64,000 nucleotides of DNA, from the NCBI GenBank assembly GCA_035524595.1, contig DATKOP010000044.1, positions 1 through 64,000 on the forward strand, given 5' to 3'. Under the pieces are notes generated by a model, which saw nothing but the letters and a program-made list of their open reading frames with translations, had not been told where the DNA came from and did no database searches. The position numbers and the translations under genes are program-made. Positions 7,815-15,205 of the stretch are shown here, in pieces. Source of the DNA: CAIKZZ01 sp035524595 (GTDB taxonomy: Bacteria; Pseudomonadota; Gammaproteobacteria; Steroidobacterales; Steroidobacteraceae). Positions within the stretch are counted from its first letter, which is position 1, and the number at the start of each line of letters is the position of its first letter.

Positions 7815-9065
7815 GTGAGCGTGGCCGAGGATCCGGTTCCGAGCGCCCGCGCCGCCGCCGCGCCGCCCTCCGGCAGCGTCATCCCGGCACCGCTGCGCGC
7901 CCTCGCGGAGCTGCTGCTGGTGCGCGACGGGCCGTACGCGCGCGCCTTCGAGACGCTGATCCTGGCGCTGATCGCGTTCAGCATCCTGTCGTTCGGCATC
8001 GAGGCGACGCCGGACCTGCCGCCGTGGCTGACGCGGGCGCTGCGCGCCGGCGAGCTGGTCACGGTCGCGGTGTTCACGCTCGAGTACCTGCTGCGCGTCG
8101 TCGCCGCGCCGCGCAAGCTCGCCTTCATCTTCAGCTTCTACGGGCTGATCGACCTCCTGGCGGTGGCGCCGTTCTACGTCGCCGGCTGGGACGCGCGCGC
8201 GCTCAGGACGCTGCGCGTGCTGCGGCTGCTGCGCGCGCTCAAGCTGCAGGCGCGCATCCTCGAGGCGACGGTCGCCGAGCGCACGCGCGAGCTCGCCGGC
8301 AAGCACGCGGCGCTCGAGCGCGCGCAGTCGCAGATCCAGGCCGAGCTCGGCGTCGCGCGCGCGCTGCAGCTCGCGATCCTGCCGGCGGCCTTCCCGGCGC
8401 GGGCCGGATGCGAGGGCGCCGCGCGGATGATTCCGGCGACCACCATGGGCGGGGACTTCTACGACTTCATCGAGCTGCCGGACGGGCGCATCGGGCTCGT
8501 GATGGCGGACGTCTCCGGCAAGGGGGTGCCGGCCGCGTTCTTCATGGCGGTGGCGCGCACCAACCTGCGCGAGCTCGCCGGCCATCATGCCGATCCCGGC
8601 GCCTGCCTCGCGCGCGCCAACGACGCGCTCAACGCGCAGAACCCGCTTGAGCTGTTCGTCACGGTGTTCTACTGCGTCGTCGACGCGGCCAGCGGCGAGC
8701 TGCGCTACGCGAACGGCGGCCACAACCCGCCGCTGCTGCGGCACGCGGACGGCAGCGTCGAGGCGCTCGACGGGCCGGGCGGGCTCGTGCTCGGCGTCAT
8801 GCCGGGCGTCGACTATCCGGCGCACACGGTCAGGCTCAGGCGCGGCGACCGGCTGCTCCTGTACACCGACGGCGTCACCGAGGCCTTCAACGCCGCCGAG
8901 GAGGCCTACGGCGTCGCGCGCCTGGTCGCCGAGCTCAGCGCGCACGGCGACGGCCCGCCCGCGGCGCTGATCGAGCACGTCTGCGCGAGCGTCGCCGCCT
9001 TCGCCGGCGCGGCGGCGCAGTCGGACGACATCACGCTGACGGCGCTCGCGTGGCACGGGCGGTGA
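7815..9065 (+). CDS. Voltage-sensor-like membrane domain fused to SpoIIE/PP2C phosphatase
   Basis: 416 residues from GTG 7815, fixed by GAGGAGG 6 nt upstream. Residues 44-147 form four membrane segments resembling S1-S4 of voltage-gated channels: S1 about 44-62, S2 about 80-98 with 'FTLEYLLR' (Glu90, Arg94), S3 about 103-123 with Asp113, and S4 with basic residues every third position (R128, R131, R134, R137, R140, K143). No pore helix or selectivity filter follows. A coiled coil (about 148-182) leads to a SpoIIE-type PP2C domain (about 183-416) with metal motifs 'GGDFYDF' (212-218), 'ADVSGKG' (231-237), 'NGGHNPP', 'YTDGVTEA' and 'SDDITL', so it should be an active Ser/Thr phosphatase. Neighbouring STAS proteins are the expected substrates. 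Membrane-potential control is inference from the S4 pattern. Confidence 0.85.
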   Translation: MSVAEDPVPSARAAAAPPSGSVIPAPLRALAELLLVRDGPYARAFETLILALIAFSILSFGIEATPDLPPWLTRALRAGELVTVAVFTLEYLLRVVAAPRKLAFIFSFYGLIDLLAVAPFYVAGWDARALRTLRVLRLLRALKLQARILEATVAERTRELAGKHAALERAQSQIQAELGVARALQLAILPAAFPARAGCEGAARMIPATTMGGDFYDFIELPDGRIGLVMADVSGKGVPAAFFMAVARTNLRELAGHHADPGACLARANDALNAQNPLELFVTVFYCVVDAASGELRYANGGHNPPLLRHADGSVEALDGPGGLVLGVMPGVDYPAHTVRLRRGDRLLLYTDGVTEAFNAAEEAYGVARLVAELSAHGDGPPAALIEHVCASVAAFAGAAAQSDDITLTALAWHGR

Positions 9066-9072
9066 GCCAGCC

Positions 9073-9429
9073 ATGATCGTGCGCACCGAGGCGCTCGGCA
9101 CGCAGACGCTGGTGGTCCCCGAGGGCCGGCTCGACTTCGGCGCGGCGGCGGGCTTCCAGGAGGAGCTCGAGCGCGCCCTCGGCGCGCCGGGCAGCGCGCC
9201 CGCGGTGCTGGTCGTCGACTGCGCGGCGCTCGAGTACGTCTCGAGCGCCGGGCTGCGGGCGCTGCTGCTCGCGGCCCGGGCCGCGCAGCGCGCCGGCATC
9301 CGCTTCGGGCTGTGCGCGCTGCGCCCGGCGGTGCGCGAGGTCCTGGACCTCAGCGGCTTCAGCCGGATCATCGCCGTGCACCCCGACCGGCAGAGCGCGC
9401 TCGGCCGCGGGCCGCAGGCGCCGCCGTGA
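9073..9429 (+). CDS. STAS-domain anti-sigma-factor antagonist
   Basis: 118 residues, 7 nt after the phosphatase gene. Single STAS domain (SpoIIAA/RsbV type) with 'VLVVDCAALEYVSSAGLRALL'-type core: the phospho-acceptor serine is Ser57 or Ser58 in 'YVSSAGLR'. In partner switching, the unphosphorylated protein binds the HATPase kinase encoded next, the kinase phosphorylates it, and a PP2C phosphatase reactivates it. The 3' end overlaps the kinase gene by 4 nt (GTGA). The C-terminal tail (about 105-118) is Pro/Gly-rich and may be disordered. Confidence 0.9.
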   Translation: MIVRTEALGTQTLVVPEGRLDFGAAAGFQEELERALGAPGSAPAVLVVDCAALEYVSSAGLRALLLAARAAQRAGIRFGLCALRPAVREVLDLSGFSRIIAVHPDRQSALGRGPQAPP

Positions 9430-9875
9430 ACGAGCGGCGGGTGCTCGTGCCGGGCGAGGCGGCGCAGCTGCCGGCGCTGACGCGCTTCCTGCGCGAGTTC
9501 TGGTCGGCCGCAGGGCTGCCCGCGGCGGAGGCGCTCTGCTTCGAGCTGGCGCTGGAGGAGCTGTTCACCAACGTCGTGCGGCACGGCGCGCCCGGGGGGC
9601 CGCCGCCCGCGGTCGAGCTGTCGCTCGCGCTCGCGGGTCCGCGCCTGACGATGACGCTCGCCGACGACGGGCCGGCCTTCGACCCGCTGGCGCTGCCGCA
9701 GCCGGACGTGGGCGCGGCGCTCGAGGACCGCCCGGTCGGCGGGCTCGGCGTGTTCCTGGTGCGGCAGATGATGGACACGGTGAGCTACCGGCGCGCCGGC
9801 CCGCGCAACGAGCTCTGCCTCACGAAGCGCGTCGCCGCGGCGGCGGCCGGTGCAAGCGGCGCCGATTTCGCGTAG
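9426..9875 (+). CDS. RsbW/SpoIIAB-like serine kinase (HATPase)
   Basis: 149 residues from GTG 9426. GHKL ATPase fold of the anti-sigma/serine-kinase type: N-box 'ELALEELFTNVVRHG' (Glu44, Glu45, Asn49), G1 'LADDGPAFDP' (Asp80-Gly82) and G2 'GGLGVFLVRQMMD' (105-117). All nucleotide-binding motifs are intact, so kinase activity towards a STAS serine is expected. It is encoded between two STAS genes and downstream of the PP2C gene. Its output partner (sigma factor or other target) cannot be told from sequence. Frames extending further upstream overlap the STAS gene and were rejected. Confidence 0.88.
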   Translation: MNERRVLVPGEAAQLPALTRFLREFWSAAGLPAAEALCFELALEELFTNVVRHGAPGGPPPAVELSLALAGPRLTMTLADDGPAFDPLALPQPDVGAALEDRPVGGLGVFLVRQMMDTVSYRRAGPRNELCLTKRVAAAAAGASGADFA

Positions 9876-9975
9876 CGTTGCCTGCCGGGACGCGCGGCAG
9901 CGCGCGGTCGGTAGGCGTCGGGGAGTGACGCGTCCGCGGCAGCGTGCCGCCGGTCGCGTCCCGAAGAACAGGCAC

Positions 9976-10272
9976 ATGTTCGACATCCAGCTCGGTGCGG
10001 CGGGCGAGATCGTGATGGCGGGGCGCCTCGACGCGACGCAGTGCGAGCGTGCGCTCGAGTTCCTGAACGCCGTGGCGGCGCCGCGGGTCATCGACCTCGC
10101 GGGCCTCGAGTACGTCGCGAGCGCCGGCCTGCGCGTCTTCCTGCTGACCCAGAAGCGCGTGCGCGCGAGCGGCGCCGGCCTGCAGCTCGTCAACGTCGCG
10201 GCGCCCATCCACGACATCTTCCGCTACGCCGGCTTCGACCGGATCATCGACATCGTCCGGGCGGCGGGGTAG
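9976..10272 (+). CDS. Second STAS-domain protein of the partner-switch module
   Basis: 98 residues from ATG 9976; upstream in-frame codons are Arg-rich and were left out. Compact STAS domain 'VIDLAGLEYVASAGLRVFLL' with Ser49 aligned to Ser58 of the first STAS protein, so it is also a possible phospho-acceptor. It ends in the typical 'IHDIFRYAGFDRII'. A 100-nt gap separates it from the kinase gene, and the ECF sigma gene follows after 64 nt. Two STAS proteins beside one kinase suggest either two inputs or one antagonist and one output regulator. No ribosome site is obvious. Confidence 0.85.
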   Translation: MFDIQLGAAGEIVMAGRLDATQCERALEFLNAVAAPRVIDLAGLEYVASAGLRVFLLTQKRVRASGAGLQLVNVAAPIHDIFRYAGFDRIIDIVRAAG

Positions 10273-10306
10273 GCGGGCGGGTGCGCCGGCCGGCGACGGC
10301 GGTCCG

Positions 10307-10336
10307 GACCAACCTTTTGCCTGTCGAGCAGTACTT
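10307..10336 (+). promoter_or_regulatory. Putative ECF-type promoter before the sigma gene
   Basis: GACCAACCTTTTGC (10307-10320), ten bases, then GTACTT (10331-10336). The same two blocks with the same ten-base spacing recur at 11577-11606. An AAC-containing -35 and a GTA-containing -10 are typical of ECF promoters. The -10 block abuts the annotated GTG start at 10337, so the transcript would begin inside the ORF as drawn: either the start codon is further downstream or this is not the -10. Confidence 0.55.
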
Positions 10337-10876
10337 GTGAAAGAGGACGACGACGGGACGCTGGTGCGGCGCTGCCGGGACGGGGACCGCGGTGCCTTCG
10401 CCGAACTCGTCGCGCGCTACCAGAAGCCGGTCTACAACGCCGCCTTCCGGCTGCTGCACGACGCCGAGGACGCCCGCGACATCGCCCAGACGACGTTCCT
10501 GAAGGTGTTCGAGCATCTGGCGGACTACGACCCGAGCTACAGGTTCTACAGCTGGATCTACCGGATTGCCGTCAATGAAGCCCTCAGCGCCCTTGGCCGA
10601 CGCCAGCCCAGCGAGCCCGTCAGCGGCGAGGAGCCCGACGAGGCGCCGGGTCCCGAGCGCCGCGTCGCCGGCGAGCAGGCGAGCCACGCGATCGAGGCCG
10701 CGCTCGCGCGGATCCCGCCGGAGCTGCGCACCGTGATCGTGCTGCGCCACTTCCTGCAGCTCAGCTATGAGGACATGGCCGACGTGCTCGTGATCCCGGA
10801 GAAGACCGTGAAGTCGCGCCTCTACAGCGCCCGGCAGCTGCTGCGCACGGACCTCGCCGCGCACGGAGCGCCCTGA
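10337..10876 (+). CDS. ECF sigma factor (RpoE-like)
   Basis: 179 residues from GTG 10337. Region 2 is clear: 'AFAELVARYQKPVYNAAFRLL', 'DARDIAQTTFLKVF', 'FYSWIYRIAVNEAL'. Region 4 follows after a Pro/Glu linker: 'ALARIPPELRTVIVLRHFLQ' and 'SYEDMADVLVIPEKTVKSRLY'. It directs RNA polymerase to a small stress or envelope regulon. The anti-sigma gene starts 1 nt after the stop. The promoter-like motif immediately upstream also precedes the Asn-rich gene at 11659, suggesting autoregulation and at least one target. If that promoter is real, the true start may be GTG 10364 ('MRRCRDGDRGAFAEL'). Confidence 0.92.
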   Translation: MKEDDDGTLVRRCRDGDRGAFAELVARYQKPVYNAAFRLLHDAEDARDIAQTTFLKVFEHLADYDPSYRFYSWIYRIAVNEALSALGRRQPSEPVSGEEPDEAPGPERRVAGEQASHAIEAALARIPPELRTVIVLRHFLQLSYEDMADVLVIPEKTVKSRLYSARQLLRTDLAAHGAP

Positions 10877-10877
10877 G

Positions 10878-11555
10878 ATGGCGACCCCGGCCGAGCTCGA
10901 GCTGCTCAACGCCGAGATCGACGGCGAGCTCGACGACCGGCAGCGCGCCGAGCTCGCACGGGCGCTGCTCGCCGACCCGCAGCTGCGGGCGCTGCGCGAG
11001 GACCTGCGGCGGCTGTGCGCGGCGCTCGACGCGGTGCCGGCCCGCGAGCCGCCGGCGCAGCTGCGCGAGCAGATCCTTGCTGCGGTGCCGCAGGACGCCG
11101 CCAGGGGCGCGGCGCCCGGGTGGTCGGCGCAGATGCTGCGCCGCGCCGCCGTGATCGCGGCGGTGGTGGCGGCCGGCAGCGTCGTCTACGCGATCGTCGG
11201 CGGCGGCCGCCCGCCCGCCACGGAGCTCGCCGGGACGCTGGCGGGGAGGCAGGGCGCCGGGATCCTCGATGCGGTCAAGCTGCAGAGCGGGCCGGTCACC
11301 GGCCGCGTCAGCCTCGCCCGCACCGCCGCGGGCCTCGAGCTCGACGGCGAACTCGTGGCCAGCGCGCCGCTCGACGTCGTCGTCACGCGCGGCGAGCAGA
11401 CGCTGCGGCTGCCGGCGGTCGGCGCGAGCACCGGTGCGCAGTTCGCGCTGGCGCTGCCCGGCGCCGCGGCCCCCGGCCAGGCGGTGGCGCTCAGCTTCCT
11501 GATGGACGGCCGCGAGGTCGCCACGGCGACCCTGCGGGTGCCCGAATCGCGGTGA
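10878..11555 (+). CDS. Transmembrane anti-sigma factor
   Basis: 225 residues. The cytoplasmic N-terminal part (about 1-85) has the anti-sigma signature 'LLNAEIDGELDDRQRAELAR...LLADPQLRALREDL' but lacks the HxxxCxxC zinc motif of ZAS proteins. One transmembrane helix (about 88-108, 'AAVIAAVVAAGSVVYAIVGG') precedes a periplasmic beta-rich domain of the anti-sigma-K type ('GELVASAPLDVVVTRGEQTL', 'FLMDGREVATATLRVPES'). It should hold the preceding sigma factor inactive at the membrane. Coupled to it by a 1-nt spacing. Confidence 0.85.
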   Translation: MATPAELELLNAEIDGELDDRQRAELARALLADPQLRALREDLRRLCAALDAVPAREPPAQLREQILAAVPQDAARGAAPGWSAQMLRRAAVIAAVVAAGSVVYAIVGGGRPPATELAGTLAGRQGAGILDAVKLQSGPVTGRVSLARTAAGLELDGELVASAPLDVVVTRGEQTLRLPAVGASTGAQFALALPGAAAPGQAVALSFLMDGREVATATLRVPESR

Positions 11556-11576
11556 ACGAGGATTTGTTCGGGTGGC

Positions 11577-11606
11577 GACCAACTTTTTGCGACGGACGTG
11601 GTATTT
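11577..11606 (+). promoter_or_regulatory. Putative ECF-type promoter before the Asn-rich gene
   Basis: GACCAACTTTTTGC (11577-11590), ten bases, GTATTT (11601-11606). It matches the copy at 10307-10336 at 13 of 14 positions in the first block and 5 of 6 in the second, with identical spacing. Transcription would start near 11612, leaving a leader of about 47 nt with GGGAGGA at 11650-11656 as ribosome site. This geometry is normal for a promoter, which supports the motif. Confidence 0.65.
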
Positions 11607-11658
11607 CTGGTGAATAGGAACTATTCCGTGGTGTCTCGACAGACCTCTGGGAGGATTC

Positions 11659-12057
11659 ATGGCTAGCAAGACTGTGTTGATTGCGGCAGCGGTCGTGGTG
11701 GCGCTCGGCGCCGTCGCGTACCTGAGCTACAACTCCGCACCGGCGGGCAAGGACGCGGCCGGCACCATCGTCGAGGCGAAGCGCGCCCGGGCCGACGGCG
11801 CCAACGCCTCGGCGACCGCGCCCGCACCGACGGCGAGCGCGACCGACGCGAACGCGGCGGCCGAGGCGGCGAAGGGCAAGGCGGCGGCGGATGCGGCGGC
11901 GGCGGCGGACGCGGCGGCGGCGGCCGGCTCGGGCGGTAATGGCGCCCGGTCCAACAACAAGGCCAACAACGGCAACAACAACGCCAACAACGCGAACAAG
12001 GCCAACAACGCCAACAACGCCAACAACGCGAACAACGCCAACAACGCCAACAACTAG
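11659..12057 (+). CDS. Small membrane-anchored Asn/Ala-repeat protein, likely ECF target
   Basis: 132 residues. N-terminal membrane helix (about 5-23, 'VLIAAAVVVALGAVAYLSY') with a short Lys-containing n-region, then an Ala/Asp/Lys-rich low-complexity stretch. The C-terminal 35 residues are made almost only of Asn-Asn-Ala units. No known domain. The mature part would be exported or exposed to the periplasm and is probably disordered. Strong ribosome site GGGAGGA. The upstream motif and its place after the anti-sigma gene suggest it belongs to the sigma regulon; a terminator-like hairpin follows. Role unknown. Confidence 0.75.
   Translation: MASKTVLIAAAVVVALGAVAYLSYNSAPAGKDAAGTIVEAKRARADGANASATAPAPTASATDANAAAEAAKGKAAADAAAAADAAAAAGSGGNGARSNNKANNGNNNANNANKANNANNANNANNANNANN
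11962..12054 (+). repeat. Nine-base tandem repeat (GCCAACAAC) encoding Asn-Asn-Ala
   Basis: About ten near-identical 9-nt units (GCCAACAAC, with GCG or AAG/GGC variants) fill the 3' end of the small membrane-protein gene. Perfect units without spacers make this a coding microsatellite, not a CRISPR array. Copy number is likely to vary between strains through slippage, in steps that keep frame. Confidence 0.9.
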
Positions 12058-12099
12058 ACCGGCCGGCGCCGCCCGAGGCGGCGGCACGGCAGGCAACAG

Positions 12100-12129
12100 A
12101 GCGGCCCGCGCTCCAAAGGGCGGGCCGCT
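12100..12129 (+). terminator. Probable intrinsic terminator after the Asn-rich gene
   Basis: Stem AGCGGCCCGC (12100-12109) pairs perfectly with GCGGGCCGCT (12120-12129) around a ten-base loop and is followed by GTTTCCCC. The T-tract is short, as often in high-GC genomes. It lies 42 nt after the stop codon. Confidence 0.6.
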
Positions 12130-12249
12130 GTTTCCCCGGGGACCAGCAGCGACGGGCACTGTCTGCGGCAGTTCTCCATACCACGCCGGCGCGAGCCGGC
12201 CGCGGCGGCGGCGCGGCCGGGAGTCCTGCTGTGCGCGGGCGCCGCGCTC

Positions 12250-15180
12250 GTGGCCGCGCTCGGCGTCGCGGCCGCGGCCCGTGCCGACCTCAAGTTCGTC
12301 GAGACCGACGAGCTTCGGCTCGTGTACCCGGACCCGGGCGCGACCTACCTGGTGCCGCACGCGACGCAGAGCTTCCTCGCGGGTCTCGCCGCCGAGCGGC
12401 GCCTCTTCGACTACGTGCCGGACGGGCGCGTCAACGTGCTGCTGCAGGACTTCAGCGACCGCGCCAACGCGAGCGCGATCGCGGCGCCGCGCAACCGGAT
12501 CTTCTTCGACATCGCGCCGTCGAACGAGCCCTACGAGACCGTCTCGCCCGGCAACCGCTTCGACTGGACCGCGATGCACGAGCTGACGCACCTCGCCCTC
12601 AACGACCGGGCGAGCCCCGCGGACGCGCGCTATCGCAGCCTGTTCCGCGGCAAGGTCGACGTCGACGCCGCCCATCCCGAGAGCCTCCTGTACTACTACC
12701 TGACCGTGCCGCGCGCGACCGCGCCGCGCTGGTACCAGGAGGGCGGCGCGGTGTTCATGGAGACCTGGCTGAGCGGCGGCGTCGGCCGCGCGCAGGGCGG
12801 CTACGACGAGATGGTGTTCCGCGCGATGGTGCACGACGACGCCAGGTTCTACGACCCGCTCGGCCTCGTCTCCAAGGGCACCGAGATCGACTTCAAGTCC
12901 GGCGGCAACGCCTACCTCTACGGCACGCGCTTCATGGACTACCTGGCGCTGACCTACGGCCCCGACCGGCTGCTCGCCTGGTGGCGCCGCGATGACGGCA
13001 GCCGGCGCTACTACGCCGACCAGTTCCGGCAGGTGTTCGGCCTGCCGCTCGAGGAGTCCTGGCGCCAGTGGGTCGCCTTCGAGCACCGCTTCCAGCGGCA
13101 GAACCTCGAGGCGGTGCGCGCCCAGCCGCTCACGTCCTACCAGGACCTGACGCACCGCGACCTCGGCGCGATCTCGCGCGCCTTCCTGTCCGCGGACGGT
13201 GCGCGACTGTACGCGGCGGTCAAGTACCCGGGGCAGGTCGCGCACCTGGTCGCGATCGCGCGCGGCGACGGCGCGGTCACCGAGCTCAGGGAGATCAAGG
13301 GCGCGAGCGGCTACACGGTGACCTCGCTCGCCCACGACCCGGCGACGCAGACGCTCTTCTACACGACCAACAACGCGACCCACCGCAACCTCGAGGCCTT
13401 CGACCTGCGCTCGGGCCGCTCGCGGCTGCTGTTGCGCGCCGCGCGCATCGGCGACCTCGCCTTCAACGCCTCCGACCGGTCGCTGTGGGGCCTCAGGCTC
13501 AACAACGGCTTCGTGATGCTGGTGCGCATCCCGTACCCCTACGCCGAGTGGCAGACGCTCTACGTGTTCCCGGCCGGCGAGAAGGCCTTCGACCTCGACC
13601 TGTCGGCCGATGGCGCGCTGGCGTCGCTGTCGGTGTCCGGCCCCGGCGCGACGCCGGGCGCGCCGCAGGTGACCCGCGTGCGGGTCTGGCGCGCCGAGGC
13701 GCTGGCCCGCGGCGAGGCGGCGCCGCTGCACGAGTTCGCGATGGGCAGCTCCGTGCCGGAGGGCTTCGTGTTCTCGCCCGACGGGCGCTGCCTGTACGGC
13801 AGCAGCTACTTCACCGGCGTCTCGAACATCTACCGCTACGACCTCGAGCGCGAGGCGCTCGATGCGGTCAGCAACGCGGAGATCGGCTTCTTCCGGCCGC
13901 TGCCGCTCGACGACACGCGCCTCATCGTGCTGCGCTACGCCGCCAAGGGCTTCGTGCCGACCGTGATCGAGGCGCGGCCGACCGAGGACCTGAGTGCGGT
14001 CACCTTCCTCGGCGAGCAGGTGTCGAGCCGCCATCCCGAGGTGCAGGACTGGGTCGCGACCGCGCCGACGACCATCGACGCCGAGCCCGAGGTCCGCCGC
14101 CGCGGCGCCTACCGGCCGCTCGGCGAACTGGCGCCGGAGTCGGTCATCCCGATGGTGCAGGGCTACAAGGACTCGGTGGCGCTCGGCGCCGCGGCGCGCT
14201 TCGGCGACCCGCTCGGCTTCGACTCGCTCGCGATCGAGGCGAGCTACAGCCCCGACCACGCGCTGCCCTCGAAGGAGCGCCTGCACTTCTCGGCCGACGC
14301 GCACCACGGCCGCTGGACCACCGGCGTCGCCTGGAACGGCGCCGACTTCTACGACCTGTTCGGTCCGACGAAGCGCAGCCGCGCCGGCTACAATGGCTAC
14401 GTCAGCTACGACCAGCCGCTCGTGTTCGACCCGCCGCAGTCGATGGACTTCCTGACCAAGGTCGCCTACTACGGCGACCTCGACGCGCTGCCGGGCTTCC
14501 AGAACGTGCCGTCGCCCTCGAAGAACCTGTTCACCGCCGACCTCGGCCTGGTCGGCATCGACACGCGCTACTCGGCCGGCGCCGTCGACGCCGAGACCGG
14601 CCACAGCTGGTCGGTCAACGCGCACGCCTACGGCGCCGCCGGCGAGCTGATCCCGAGCATCGCGGGAACCTTCGACGTCGGCTTCGCGCTGCCGCTCGAC
14701 CATTCCTCGATCTGGCTGCGCAGCGGCGCGGCGCTGTCGGCGGGCGATCGCACCGACCCGCTCGCCAACTTCTACCTCGGCGGCTTCGGCAACAACTACG
14801 TCGACAGCGGCGGCAACGGCGGCGCGCAGCGCTACCGCGACCTCCTGAGCATGCCGGGCTTCGAGCTCGACGCGCTCAACGGCCGCTCGCTCGTCAAGGC
14901 GACGCTGGAATGGTGCCTGCCGCCGCTGCGCTTCGAGGCGCTCGGCTCGCCCGGCTTCTACGTCAGCTGGGCGCGGCCGGAGCTGTTCGCGGGCCTGCTC
15001 GAGACCGACCCCGGCAGCCCGAGCTACCGGCGCGGCGCGCAGGACGTCGGCGCGCAGCTCGACTTCCAGCTGCACGTGATGCACCGGCTGCCGATGATGC
15101 TGTCGATCGGCGTGGCACGCGGCTTCGGCGGCGGCGGCGCCGGCACCAGCGAGTTCATGCTGTCGCTGCAGGTGCTGTGA
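12250..15180 (+). CDS. Secreted gluzincin-type peptidase with propeller and C-terminal barrel
   Basis: 976 residues if begun at GTG 12250, but the signal peptide clearly starts earlier: the in-frame codons from about 12184 encode an Arg-rich n-region and hydrophobic core ('GVLLCAGAALVAALGVAAAA') before 'RADLKFVETDEL'. No ATG/GTG/TTG lies there; ATA 12178 or CTG 12226 are candidate starts. The peptidase domain carries zinc motif 'HELTH' (110-114) and a downstream Glu in 'WYQEGGAVFMETW' (Glu164), as in the MA clan. Propeller-like repeats follow (about 300-600, 'SPDGRCLYGSSYFTG'). The last 340 residues are Tyr/Phe/Asn-rich strands resembling an outer-membrane barrel. Probably outer-membrane anchored; substrate unknown. 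Confidence 0.8.
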   Translation: MAALGVAAAARADLKFVETDELRLVYPDPGATYLVPHATQSFLAGLAAERRLFDYVPDGRVNVLLQDFSDRANASAIAAPRNRIFFDIAPSNEPYETVSPGNRFDWTAMHELTHLALNDRASPADARYRSLFRGKVDVDAAHPESLLYYYLTVPRATAPRWYQEGGAVFMETWLSGGVGRAQGGYDEMVFRAMVHDDARFYDPLGLVSKGTEIDFKSGGNAYLYGTRFMDYLALTYGPDRLLAWWRRDDGSRRYYADQFRQVFGLPLEESWRQWVAFEHRFQRQNLEAVRAQPLTSYQDLTHRDLGAISRAFLSADGARLYAAVKYPGQVAHLVAIARGDGAVTELREIKGASGYTVTSLAHDPATQTLFYTTNNATHRNLEAFDLRSGRSRLLLRAARIGDLAFNASDRSLWGLRLNNGFVMLVRIPYPYAEWQTLYVFPAGEKAFDLDLSADGALASLSVSGPGATPGAPQVTRVRVWRAEALARGEAAPLHEFAMGSSVPEGFVFSPDGRCLYGSSYFTGVSNIYRYDLEREALDAVSNAEIGFFRPLPLDDTRLIVLRYAAKGFVPTVIEARPTEDLSAVTFLGEQVSSRHPEVQDWVATAPTTIDAEPEVRRRGAYRPLGELAPESVIPMVQGYKDSVALGAAARFGDPLGFDSLAIEASYSPDHALPSKERLHFSADAHHGRWTTGVAWNGADFYDLFGPTKRSRAGYNGYVSYDQPLVFDPPQSMDFLTKVAYYGDLDALPGFQNVPSPSKNLFTADLGLVGIDTRYSAGAVDAETGHSWSVNAHAYGAAGELIPSIAGTFDVGFALPLDHSSIWLRSGAALSAGDRTDPLANFYLGGFGNNYVDSGGNGGAQRYRDLLSMPGFELDALNGRSLVKATLEWCLPPLRFEALGSPGFYVSWARPELFAGLLETDPGSPSYRRGAQDVGAQLDFQLHVMHRLPMMLSIGVARGFGGGGAGTSEFMLSLQVL

Positions 15181-15205
15181 TGGCGGCGCGGCGGCGGAGG
15201 CTCCG

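Noticed and set aside
11952..12054. Short regular repeats as a CRISPR array
   Set aside because: Units are 9 nt, contiguous, lie in a coding frame and have no spacers or cas genes.
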